DNA from: an uncultured Clostridia bacterium
GTDB taxonomy: Bacteria > Bacillota > Clostridia > Lachnospirales > CAG-274
Assembly (NCBI GenBank): GCA_947627855.1
Contig: CANQXR010000005.1
Coordinates: 32,856 to 96,855 of the forward strand
Reading direction: 5' to 3'
Length of the DNA stretch: 64,000 nt
Under the pieces are notes generated by a model. It was given only the letters and a program-made list of their open reading frames with translations. It did not search any database and had not been told where the DNA came from. Of the stretch, positions 18,006 through 25,642 are shown in pieces (the first letter of the stretch is position 1; the number at the start of each line of letters is the position of its first letter). The position numbers and the translations under genes were made by a program.

Positions 18006-19205
18006 TCAACTGAAAAGAGATCTGAAACGCTCCATAGCTTCTTTTGTATTTTCATAGTTATTGAATGAGGTAAGACGGAAGTAGTTGTCGCCGTTTTTGC
18101 CGAATCCGGCACCCGGTGTTCCCACGACCTGAATCTCATTCAGCATTTTATCAAAGAAATCCCAGCTGTACATACCGAAGGGACATTCAAACCATATATA
18201 AGGGGAGTTTACTCCGCCCGTATACCTTACGCCCATTTCGTCCATAGTGCGTGAAATAAGCTCCGCATTTCTACGGTAGTTGTCTATCATAGCTTTTGCC
18301 TCAGCCATACCTGCTTCGGTGAATACGGCGGCAGCTCCTCTCTGGACTATATAAGGAACACCGTTGAACTTTGTCGTCTGACGTCTGTTCCACATATGGT
18401 TAAGACTCATTTCAGAGCCGTCCGAAGCCTTTTTGACAATTGCCTTCGGCACGATTGTATAGCCGCAGCGCGTTCCTGTAAAACCGGCTGTTTTGCTTAA
18501 AGAGCAGAATTCAACACAGCAATTTTTTGCACCCTCTATGGAATATATGCTTCTGGGAAGCTCCGGTTCCGAAACAAAGCATTCATAAGCCGAGTCGAAG
18601 AGTATTATGGAGTCATTTTTGTTTGCATAGCCCACCCATTCCTTAAGCTGCGCTTTTGTATATACCGCCCCGGTAGGGTTGTTTGGCGAGCAGAGATAAA
18701 TTATGTCCGCCCTGACGTTGTTGTCGGGCATGGGGAGAAAGCCGTTTTCAGCGGTTCCGTCCATATATATTATATTTCTGCCGTTCATTATGTTTGTGTC
18801 AACGTATACGGGATAAACGGGGTCGGGCACAAGAACCGTATTATCAACGGAAAACATATCCGTAATATTTCCCGTGTCGCTTTTTGCGCCGTCCGAAACG
18901 AATATCTCATCGGCGTCTATCTCAACGCCGTTTCTCTTATAATAATCCCTTATTCCCTCTCTGAGAAAGTCATAGCCCTGCTCAGGACCATATCCCCTGA
19001 ATGTTTCGGCTTTGCTCATCTCATCAACGGCGCTGTGTAAGGCCTCTATAACAAGTCCGCCCAAGGGCTGCGTAACATCGCCTATCCCAAGACGTATAAC
19101 CTTCTTGTCGGGGTTTGCCTCGCAGAAATCATTCACTCTTTTGGCTATCTCCGAAAAAAGATAGCTTTGTTTTATGTTCAGATAGTTTTCATTGAATCTT
19201 ACCAT
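18006..19205 (-). CDS. dapL: LL-diaminopimelate aminotransferase
   Basis: This 399-residue enzyme converts tetrahydrodipicolinate directly to LL-diaminopimelate, feeding peptidoglycan and lysine synthesis. Characteristic DapL features are the N-terminal IRLGIGDVTQPL, ETFRGYGPEQGYDFLR, SPNNPTG (172-179), DSAYE (204-208) and the PLP lysine K238 in SLSKTAGFTGTRCGY. The length is typical (about 400). An AGGAG site lies 10 bases before the ATG. It follows another aminotransferase by 24 bp and is probably co-transcribed with it. Its 3' quarter is duplicated downstream. Confidence 0.96.
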   Translation of the reverse strand: MVRFNENYLNIKQSYLFSEIAKRVNDFCEANPDKKVIRLGIGDVTQPLGGLVIEALHSAVDEMSKAETFRGYGPEQGYDFLREGIRDYYKRNGVEIDADEIFVSDGAKSDTGNITDMFSVDNTVLVPDPVYPVYVDTNIMNGRNIIYMDGTAENGFLPMPDNNVRADIIYLCSPNNPTGAVYTKAQLKEWVGYANKNDSIILFDSAYECFVSEPELPRSIYSIEGAKNCCVEFCSLSKTAGFTGTRCGYTIVPKAIVKKASDGSEMSLNHMWNRRQTTKFNGVPYIVQRGAAAVFTEAGMAEAKAMIDNYRRNAELISRTMDEMGVRYTGGVNSPYIWFECPFGMYSWDFFDKMLNEIQVVGTPGAGFGKNGDNYFRLTSFNNYENTKEAMERFRSLFS

Positions 19206-19229
19206 ATAATTTCATCTCCTTTAAAATGG

Positions 19230-20498
19230 TCAGCCTTCCAGAAGCTTTCTTACAGCGGCAAGACGACAGCATATGCAGAATACGTCCAGTGCATCGGCAA
19301 GCTCCTTCATATCGGGATAACTCGGCGCTATTCTTATATTTGTATCGTTGGGGTCTTTTCCGTAGGGGAAGGCAGCCCCTGCGCCTGTAAGAGTAAGCCC
19401 CACTCCTTTGCAAAGGGCGACTGTTTCCTTTGCGCAGCCTTTGAGGGTATCAACGGATATGAAATATCCGCCCTTCGGTCTGCTCCAGCTGAGTATTCCG
19501 CTGTCTGCAAATTCCTTTTCAAACCTGTCAAGAACAAGCTCGAATTTCGGTCTTAAAAGAGCGGCGTGTCTTTTCATGTGCTCCCTTATTCCGCCGTGGG
19601 TATTGAAGAAGCTGAGGGTTCTGAGCTGGTTTACCTTGTCATAGCCTATTGTCTGACAGAACATATGCCCCTTTATTTCCTTGATCATATCCTCCGAGGC
19701 AGCCACAAGAGAAACGCCTGCGCCGGCAAAGGTTATTTTTGAGGTTGAGAAGAAATAGAATACCCTGTCCTCAGTGCCGTATTCTCTGCAAAGGGCAAAA
19801 ATATCCGCAAGCTTTTCTCCCTCGTCATATAAATGATGTATTCCGTAAGCGTTGTCCCAGAAGATTTTGAAATCCTCCGCAGCCGTGTTCATTGCCGCAA
19901 GCCGCCTTACTTTTTCCTCCGAATAGCAGGAGCCGGTGGGATTTGAATAGAGAGGAACACAGAACATACCCTTTACCAAAGGATCGTACTTCACAAGCTC
20001 CTCCACCCTGTCCATATCGGGACCGTCTTCATAAAGGTCTACGTTTATCATTTCTATACCAAGCTCCTGAAGCATTGTGAAATGCCTGTCATAGCCCGGT
20101 ACGGGACAGATGAACTTCACCTTCGGGAGCTTGCTCCACGGGGCGGAGCCTTTCGAGCCGAAAACCCACATACGCATGAGAGCGTCATATTCAAGGCTCA
20201 GACTTGCGTTTCCGCCTATTATTATATTATCAGGCTCTATGCCCAAAATATCACCGAAAAATTTTCTTGTTTCCGGCAGTCCTTCAAGAATGCCGTAGTT
20301 TCTCGAATCAGTGCCGTTTTCCGAACGATATGAAAAAGGTTCCGTCAGCAGATCATTTGAAAGATCGAGCTGTTCGCCGGAGGGCTTACCCCTTGACATA
20401 TCCAGCTTGTGGTTGTGAGCCTTAAGTCCCTCATATTGCTTTTCAAGATCCGCACAAAGCCCTGTAAGCTCAGTCTTAGAAAGTTTTGTCAGATTCAT
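19230..20498 (-). CDS. Class I aminotransferase, aspartate-type (PF12897-like)
   Basis: This 422-residue PLP enzyme has the motifs MSRGKPSGEQLDLS, SNPTG (185-189), DNAY (215-218) and the PLP lysine K254 in FFSTSKITFAGAG. Together these mark the subgroup of aspartate aminotransferases known from Actinobacteria and Clostridia rather than the AspC group. It would interconvert aspartate and oxaloacetate, and aspartate feeds the DAP pathway served by the adjacent dapL. The ribosome site AAGGAGG is 6 bases upstream of ATG. The specificity is inference from subgroup and context. Confidence 0.88.
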   Translation of the reverse strand: MNLTKLSKTELTGLCADLEKQYEGLKAHNHKLDMSRGKPSGEQLDLSNDLLTEPFSYRSENGTDSRNYGILEGLPETRKFFGDILGIEPDNIIIGGNASLSLEYDALMRMWVFGSKGSAPWSKLPKVKFICPVPGYDRHFTMLQELGIEMINVDLYEDGPDMDRVEELVKYDPLVKGMFCVPLYSNPTGSCYSEEKVRRLAAMNTAAEDFKIFWDNAYGIHHLYDEGEKLADIFALCREYGTEDRVFYFFSTSKITFAGAGVSLVAASEDMIKEIKGHMFCQTIGYDKVNQLRTLSFFNTHGGIREHMKRHAALLRPKFELVLDRFEKEFADSGILSWSRPKGGYFISVDTLKGCAKETVALCKGVGLTLTGAGAAFPYGKDPNDTNIRIAPSYPDMKELADALDVFCICCRLAAVRKLLEG

Positions 20499-20591
20499 TG
20501 TTTTTCCTCCTTGACTTACAGAAACACAGGTTTAAGAAAGTTTGCAGATTATCCGGTGTTTCGTTATATATTCTCATTCTTAATATCTAAT

Positions 20592-20620
20592 ATTATAAAA
20601 TAAAATGGATGCATTTACAA
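20592..20620 (-). promoter_or_regulatory. Promoter of the aminotransferase-dapL operon
   Basis: On the minus strand TTGTAA (20615-20620) and TATAAT (20592-20597) are 17 bp apart, about 95 bp upstream of the start codon. Confidence 0.6.
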
Positions 20621-20729
20621 GCAATTTATACTCGGTTTTGCCATATTGTATATTTTCTATAAAAAATGAATCAAAAGATACAAAATTATAATAATTTTTT
20701 ATAAAAATTAAAAAATTATAAAAAAACTA

Positions 20730-20758
20730 TTGAAATCGAATTAAAATAGGTCTATAAT
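20730..20758 (+). promoter_or_regulatory. Promoter of the amt-PII gene
   Basis: TTGAAA (20730-20735) and TATAAT (20753-20758) are spaced 17 bp, with an A/T-rich upstream element. Transcription should start near 20765, leaving a leader of about 170 bases before the ATG at 20934. Confidence 0.7.
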
Positions 20759-20771
20759 GCATTTATCCGAT

Positions 20772-20812
20772 GAGGGGTTGAAGCATTGAATGCTTTGGCT
20801 TCTCTTTTTTTT
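20772..20812 (+). promoter_or_regulatory. Attenuator-like hairpin with U tract at the 5' end of the amt mRNA
   Basis: A 13-bp stem rich in G-U pairs (20772-20784 with 20792-20804) carries the loop ATTGAAT and is followed by eight T (20805-20812). It begins within about 10 bases of the predicted transcription start. That position fits conditional termination rather than the end of an upstream gene, because the upstream gene points the other way. The loop has A at position 1 and G at position 4, loosely like ANTAR-antiterminator targets, but the loop is seven bases and I see only one such hairpin. Confidence 0.6.
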
Positions 20813-20814
20813 AT

Positions 20815-20861
20815 GACAAAGGTGTTATGGATATTCCCGGGATACCCATAACACCTTTGTC
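20815..20861 (+). promoter_or_regulatory. Second leader hairpin upstream of amt
   Basis: A perfect 16-bp stem (20815-20830 with 20846-20861) has a 15-base loop containing TCCCGGGA. No T run follows, so it is not a simple terminator. It may stabilise the mRNA or be part of a regulatory leader. Confidence 0.6.
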
Positions 20862-20933
20862 TGTTTAAGGCGATGCGAGGAAGCTTCTTATGTTGTTTTT
20901 TCCATCGCCATATTTTTTTAAGGAGGAATTGTT

Positions 20934-22709
20934 ATGACACAGGAAATTTTAAATGCAATCAACGGTGAAGTCTACGGCGTGTGGTTTCTCATAGGCGCAG
21001 CCCTTGTTTTCTGGATGCAGGCGGGCTTTGCGATGGTTGAAACAGGCTTTACAAGGGCAAAAAATGCCGGAAATATACTTATGAAGAACCTTATGGACTT
21101 TTGTATAGGCACAGTGATGTTTATACTTATAGGCTTCGGTCTGCTTCTCGGCGAGGACATGATGGGCATAATAGGAAAGCCCGGCTTTGATATTTTCACA
21201 TCATATGAAAGCTTTGACTGGTCGAACTTCGTGTTCAATTTGGTGTTCTGCGCAACAACGGCTACCATCGTTTCCGGTGCAATGGCTGAAAGAACAAAAT
21301 TCATATCATACTGCATATATTCGGCAGTTATATCGGCGCTTATATACCCCATAGAAGCTCACTGGACATGGGGCGGCGGCTGGCTTGCACAGATGGGATT
21401 CCATGATTTTGCAGGCTCCAACTGTATCCATATGGTAGGCGGTATAAGCGCTCTCATCGGAGCAGCGATCCTCGGTCCCCGTATCGGCAAATTCGTAAAG
21501 GACAAATCAGGCAAGATAACAAAGGTAAACGCCTTCCCCGGACACAATCTTCCTTTGGGCTGTCTTGGCGTATTCATACTCTGGCTTGGCTGGTATGGCT
21601 TCAACGGTGCAGCAGCTGTTTCTGTCGAAGAGCTTGGCTCCGTTTTCGTAACAACAACAATAGCTCCCTCCGTGGCTACGGTGGTATGTATGATATTTAC
21701 ATGGATAAAATACGGCAAGCCCGATGTATCTATGTGTCTTAACGCATCTCTTGCAGGTCTTGTTGCAATAACGGCTCCCTGTGACGTATGCGATGCCTTT
21801 GGCGCAATTGTAATAGGTGCAGTCGCAGGTGTACTTGTTGTATTCGGCGTATGGTTCCTTGACAACAAGCTCCGTGTTGACGACCCCGTAGGTGCTGTTG
21901 CCGTACACTGCTTATGCGGTATATGGGGTACTATTTCCGTAGGCTTTTTCGCAACAGAAACAGCTCCCGCTTTTGCAAGGGCTATAAGCGGCGGCGCAAA
22001 TCAGATAGCAGGAGAGGGTCTTTTCTACGGCGGCGGATTTTCACAGCTTGGCATACAGCTTGTAGGTATGCTCTCCACAGCTTTTTGGACGGCTGTTACA
22101 ATAACGATTACTTTCCTCGTTATCAAGGCTGTTATAGGACTTCGCGTTACCGATGAAGAGGAAATTACAGGTCTTGACTCAACAGAGCATGGACTTACTT
22201 CCGCATATGCAGGCTTCTCTATTATGGATATTTCAAATACCATGATGATGGATGTAAACGAAAACACAAATCTCGGAGAATCCGACTATGCATCGGCTTC
22301 ACAGGCTCAGATAGACGCAGCCGTAAAGGTAGAGTCTATGCCTGTTTCACCTACGGGTATGCATAAGGTAGTTATCATAGCAAAGCTTGACAAATATGAG
22401 AATCTCAGAAAGGCAATGAACGAGCTTGGTGTAACCGGTATGACAGTAACTCAGGTTATGGGCTGCGGTATACAGAAGGGAACCGGTAGACGCTATCGTG
22501 GTGTTGAGATGGACGCTACTCTTCTTCCGAAGGTAAAGGTAGAAATAGTAGTAAGTCAGATACCTGTGGACAAAATTATTGAAGCTGCCAAGGCAACTCT
22601 CTACACAGGTCACATAGGCGATGGCAAGATATTTGTATACAGTGTGGAACGTGTTGTAAAGGTACGTACAGGTGAAGAGGACTTCAGCGCTCTTCAGGAC
22701 GTAGAATAA
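20934..22709 (+). CDS. amt: Ammonium transporter fused to a C-terminal PII signal domain
   Basis: This 591-residue protein has an N-terminal Amt/MEP channel (about 1-410) with the family signatures AGFAMVETGFTRAKNAG, WTWGGGWL, HMVGGISAL and GWYGFNGAA. After a linker comes a complete PII (GlnB/GlnK-like) domain (476-591). It contains GMTVTQVMGCGIQKG, a T-loop with RRYRGVEM, LPKVKVEIVV, and the ATP-binding GHIGDGKIFV and VRTGEE. The Tyr51 position of enterobacterial PII is Met here, so control by uridylylation is unlikely. In separate systems GlnK plugs Amt at high nitrogen; here the regulator is tethered to the channel. A strong AAGGAGG site precedes the ATG. Confidence 0.96.
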   Translation: MTQEILNAINGEVYGVWFLIGAALVFWMQAGFAMVETGFTRAKNAGNILMKNLMDFCIGTVMFILIGFGLLLGEDMMGIIGKPGFDIFTSYESFDWSNFVFNLVFCATTATIVSGAMAERTKFISYCIYSAVISALIYPIEAHWTWGGGWLAQMGFHDFAGSNCIHMVGGISALIGAAILGPRIGKFVKDKSGKITKVNAFPGHNLPLGCLGVFILWLGWYGFNGAAAVSVEELGSVFVTTTIAPSVATVVCMIFTWIKYGKPDVSMCLNASLAGLVAITAPCDVCDAFGAIVIGAVAGVLVVFGVWFLDNKLRVDDPVGAVAVHCLCGIWGTISVGFFATETAPAFARAISGGANQIAGEGLFYGGGFSQLGIQLVGMLSTAFWTAVTITITFLVIKAVIGLRVTDEEEITGLDSTEHGLTSAYAGFSIMDISNTMMMDVNENTNLGESDYASASQAQIDAAVKVESMPVSPTGMHKVVIIAKLDKYENLRKAMNELGVTGMTVTQVMGCGIQKGTGRRYRGVEMDATLLPKVKVEIVVSQIPVDKIIEAAKATLYTGHIGDGKIFVYSVERVVKVRTGEEDFSALQDVE

Positions 22710-22738
22710 ATAATAGCTTGAAATCCAATCAAAAAAAC

Positions 22739-22774
22739 AGGAGCGAGGTTTGGCAGGAGCCTCGCTCCTTTTTT
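22739..22774. terminator. Terminator after amt
   Basis: AGGAGCGAGG (22739-22748) pairs with CCTCGCTCCT (22760-22769) and is followed by T residues to 22774. The A run on the left lets it also serve the converging minus-strand operon. Confidence 0.85.
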
Positions 22775-22827
22775 ACGAAAATGCCCCTGCTTCGGTAATA
22801 ATTGCGGCGTGGAGGAGCTGCGGCTGT

Positions 22828-23574
22828 TTATTTCAGCGCTTTGCTCAGTCTGTCGGGGATACCCCTTGGACCTCTGACTGCGAATATTCCGTATTCTCTG
22901 CCAAGAATTTCAAATGTGAATTTATCGGGACTGTATCTTTTCATAAGCTTTATTTTCATTATATTATCTATATGGATTTTTCCGTCATCGAAATGAGCGG
23001 GGATATCCGTATTTGTCACAAGGCATTTATACAGAATTGCCGATATGGGAGCTGCAACATACAAAAATACCGTATCTCCCGTTCTGATGCCTCTGCCTTG
23101 CTTCCAGTTTATTTCGTCTGATTCCGAAAAGGCTCTTTCTACATCGTAATATATGGGATTTGCAGGAATGAGCCATTCCTTCGGAGGTCTGATTTTATGC
23201 CTTGTTTCCTTTGAGGCGGTCGCTGCATAGCTTTCTTCGAGCCATCTGCATATTTCTTCAAATTCAACTGTTCCGTCAAGCAAAACGGATATCCAGTTTC
23301 CTCCTCTGATGTGATAGCCGCGGAAAAAACCCTCCTGCTGTATAAGAAAGTCCGCAATAAAAGGGTCGCTCATTTTTACATTCAGTATGTCCGTCATTTC
23401 TTCACCACACAGCCCAAGTCTGCTTTTCGGTATGTTCATTACAAGGGCGAACCATTTTCTGTTGTCGCTGTGGCGGAACACGGCATATCCGGGATATCTT
23501 GACCACAGATGTTCGGGAGATATATTATATTTTTTGTTTATATAGTCAAAAAGCTGTTTTCTGAAAATCGTCAT
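22828..23574 (-). CDS. MmcQ/YjbR domain fused to an EVE (PUA-like) domain
   Basis: The 248-residue protein has an N-terminal MmcQ/YjbR domain (about 1-115: YAVFRHSDNRKWFALVMNIP, then FIADFLIQQEGFFRGYHI) with the CyaY-like DNA-binding fold. A C-terminal EVE-like part (about 132-245) begins WLIPANPIYYDVERAF and contains the base-binding-type segment GDTVFLYVAAP. EVE and related PUA-like domains bind modified bases in DNA or RNA. It overlaps dinB by 4 bp and closes a tag-dinB operon, so a role in sensing or handling damaged bases is a reasonable inference. No enzymatic residues are evident. Confidence 0.85.
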   Translation of the reverse strand: MTIFRKQLFDYINKKYNISPEHLWSRYPGYAVFRHSDNRKWFALVMNIPKSRLGLCGEEMTDILNVKMSDPFIADFLIQQEGFFRGYHIRGGNWISVLLDGTVEFEEICRWLEESYAATASKETRHKIRPPKEWLIPANPIYYDVERAFSESDEINWKQGRGIRTGDTVFLYVAAPISAILYKCLVTNTDIPAHFDDGKIHIDNIMKIKLMKRYSPDKFTFEILGREYGIFAVRGPRGIPDRLSKALK

Positions 23575-24785
23575 ATGTGCCTCCTCATATACTCCACTGT
23601 TTTATGCAGCACCTCTGAGCGCAGGATTTTTTCCGAATTTTTCTCGAAATCAAGATGATAGCGATTTTTAAGAGTGTCAAATATTCTTTTCCGCTCCTCG
23701 TTTTCCTGTTTCTTTGAATCTGTATAAAGGTCAAAGAGTGAAAGCTGTCTGCCCTCCTCCCCCGACAGGTCGTAAATTCCCAGACCAATCAGACGGACAG
23801 GGCGTTTTTCAACATTTTTTAAAAGAGCGGCAGCCTCCTTATACATCATGACTGCATTGCTGCATATGGAGGTCTTTCGTGACCTTGTTATGCTTTTCAT
23901 ATCGAAGTAGGTCAGCTTAAGCGTTACGCCGCTGCCGTGGAGCCCATATCGGTTTGCCCGGTTTTCCACACAAAGAGCAAGGAGAACCAGCACGTCCTCC
24001 AGGAGAGTGTAGTTGTTTACGTCCTTCTGAAAGGTGACCTCACGGCTTATGGATTTTGCGTCCCAAGGTTTATAGGGCGTGACCTTCCGCTCGTCAATGC
24101 CGAAAGCGAGGTCGGTTATCCATTTTCCCTGTTTTCCCAGAAGCCCTATGACCATATCCCGCCTTTCCCTTATATCACGGACTGTGTGTATACCGGAGGA
24201 ATACAGCTTTTCGGCAGTCATTTTTCCGACGGTATAAAGAGCCTTGACATCACGGTTGCTCATAAGGTTTACAAAATCTTCTGCTGTGGGAATTTCAAAA
24301 TATCCATCGGGCTTCTTTTCCTCGCTTGCCGCCTTTGCCGCTGTTTTGGAGTATGCCACGCCAACCGAACAGGTAAGACCCAGCTCGGCTTTTGTGCGCT
24401 GCTTTATCGTGTAAGCTATTTTTCTTGCTCCCTCAAGGCTGTGTGCCTGTTCTGTCACATCTAAATATGCTTCGTCAAGGGCTATTGTTTCTGCGGCTGA
24501 AGCGTAGGTATTCCATATTTCATGGAGCTGAGCCGACACTGCTCTGTATTTGTCAATATTCGGGTGCATATATATGCCGTTGGGACAAAGCCTATAGGCG
24601 TCTTTTATATTCATTGCGGAATGAACGCCATATTTTCTGGCTTCATAGCTGCACGTTGCAACAACTCCCCGCTCCTTCGGCAAAGAGCCTATGATAAGGG
24701 GCTTTCCTCTTAGTGATGGGTTGTCCCGTATTTCCACAGAAGCAAAGAAAGCGTCCATATCTACATGAATAATTATATTTTCCAT
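23571..24785 (-). CDS. dinB: DNA polymerase IV (Y family)
   Basis: This 404-residue translesion polymerase has the Y-family catalytic residues D9 and D11 (HVDMDAFFASVE) and D104/E105 (IALDEAYLDV), the fingers motif ATCSYEARKYGV, and the little-finger region after about 240. It copies past damaged bases in the cytoplasm. A GGGGGG ribosome site lies 7 bases before the ATG. It sits between tag (35 bp upstream) and the MmcQ-EVE gene (4-bp overlap). No LexA box was recognised at the operon promoter. Confidence 0.97.
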   Translation of the reverse strand: MENIIIHVDMDAFFASVEIRDNPSLRGKPLIIGSLPKERGVVATCSYEARKYGVHSAMNIKDAYRLCPNGIYMHPNIDKYRAVSAQLHEIWNTYASAAETIALDEAYLDVTEQAHSLEGARKIAYTIKQRTKAELGLTCSVGVAYSKTAAKAASEEKKPDGYFEIPTAEDFVNLMSNRDVKALYTVGKMTAEKLYSSGIHTVRDIRERRDMVIGLLGKQGKWITDLAFGIDERKVTPYKPWDAKSISREVTFQKDVNNYTLLEDVLVLLALCVENRANRYGLHGSGVTLKLTYFDMKSITRSRKTSICSNAVMMYKEAAALLKNVEKRPVRLIGLGIYDLSGEEGRQLSLFDLYTDSKKQENEERKRIFDTLKNRYHLDFEKNSEKILRSEVLHKTVEYMRRHI

Positions 24786-24820
24786 GCTTCAGCCCCCCTG
24801 TTGAATATTTCCGTTATTTA

Positions 24821-25432
24821 TCATATATGCCCTGTTTCGTTGTCGGGCATCATTTCTGCCGTAGGGTAATTATCGTTGATTTTTCTGTAACATGGGCAGT
24901 CAAGGGCATGGTCGTTTATGATGCCGCAGGACTGAAGATGTGAATAGACCGTTATTGCGCCTATATATTTAAAGCCGCGTTTTTTCAGATCTTTGCTGAT
25001 TCGCAGTGAAAGACCGTTGCTTACAGGTATGGCGCCGCCGGCGTGTCCTCTGTACAGAATTGTTTTTCCCTCTGTGTATGCCCATAGGTAATTGCAGAAG
25101 CTGCCGAACTCCTCTCTTATTTGCCTATACCGACAGGCGTTGTTTATGATTGCCCGTATTTTGCGCTCAGACCTGATCATTCCCTCTGTATTTATAATAC
25201 GGCGAACGTCCTCATCGCCAAAGGCTGCAATTTTATCGTAGTCAAAGTTTTCAAAGCACTGTCGGAAGATATCACGTTTTTTGAGCATAAGCCCCCAGCT
25301 TAGCCCACATTGCAGGCATTCAAGGCTAAGATGTTCAAACATAAGGCGATCGTCATGTACGGGAACGCCCCATTCGCTGTCATGATAGATTTTGTCGGCT
25401 TCACTTGCAAAAGCCCAATCACAATGTCCCAT
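24821..25432 (-). CDS. tag: DNA-3-methyladenine glycosylase I
   Basis: The 203-residue enzyme removes 3-methyladenine from DNA. The zinc ligands expected for Tag are visible: C4 and H17 at the N-terminus (HCDWAF, IYHDSEWG), and a C-terminal HxxxC (NDHALDCPC). LSLECLQCGLSWGLMLKKR and RSERKIRAIINNA form the conserved core. A short polar tail follows the family domain. It is the first gene of the tag-dinB-MmcQ/EVE operon, a compact alkylation and damage tolerance set. Confidence 0.96.
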   Translation of the reverse strand: MGHCDWAFASEADKIYHDSEWGVPVHDDRLMFEHLSLECLQCGLSWGLMLKKRDIFRQCFENFDYDKIAAFGDEDVRRIINTEGMIRSERKIRAIINNACRYRQIREEFGSFCNYLWAYTEGKTILYRGHAGGAIPVSNGLSLRISKDLKKRGFKYIGAITVYSHLQSCGIINDHALDCPCYRKINDNYPTAEMMPDNETGHI

Positions 25433-25468
25433 ATTCTACCTCCCTCAGACTTTTTTATCTGTATTTTT

Positions 25469-25497
25469 ATTATATTATAGTTTGTCTGTAAAATCAA
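25469..25497 (-). promoter_or_regulatory. Promoter of the tag-dinB operon
   Basis: On the minus strand TTGATT (25492-25497) and TATAAT (25469-25474) are 17 bp apart. A second TATAAT overlaps at 25474-25479. GGGAGG lies just before the tag ATG. Confidence 0.6.
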
Positions 25498-25560
25498 TAG
25501 CGGTCGGCACTTCTCAGGCTCTCCACAGGGGCTTTTGTGTAATTTTGCGTGATATAAAAT

Positions 25561-25623
25561 CAGTCCTCCCTGTTTATGCGGATTTTCATATTACACGGAT
25601 CTGCATAATGTCAGGAAGGACTG
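25561..25623 (-). terminator. Long imperfect hairpin after giant B
   Basis: CAGTCCTCCCTG (25561-25572) pairs with CAGGAAGGACTG (25612-25623), and an inner stem (about 25574-25583 with 25599-25608) continues it. Each stem has a single G-U type mismatch. On the minus strand ATTTTATA follows. It lies 20 bp past the stop of giant B and is probably its terminator. Confidence 0.6.
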
Positions 25624-25642
25624 TTTATAAAGTGCCGCAGTG

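Larger units (their letters stand above)
17811..18261. repeat. 451-bp tandem duplication, copy 2
   Basis: Copy 2 starts with the duplicated tail of yitT and runs through identical palindromes into the intact dapL gene. The right end is set by the point where the copy 1 dapL fragment stops matching (GTGCG near 18250-18257). Confidence 0.88.

Noticed and set aside
20761..20933. Possible ANTAR dual-hairpin antiterminator target or glutamine-type riboswitch upstream of amt.
   Set aside because: Only one hairpin has a loop with A1 and G4, the loop is seven bases instead of six, and no conserved riboswitch core was recognised; reported only as an attenuator-like leader.
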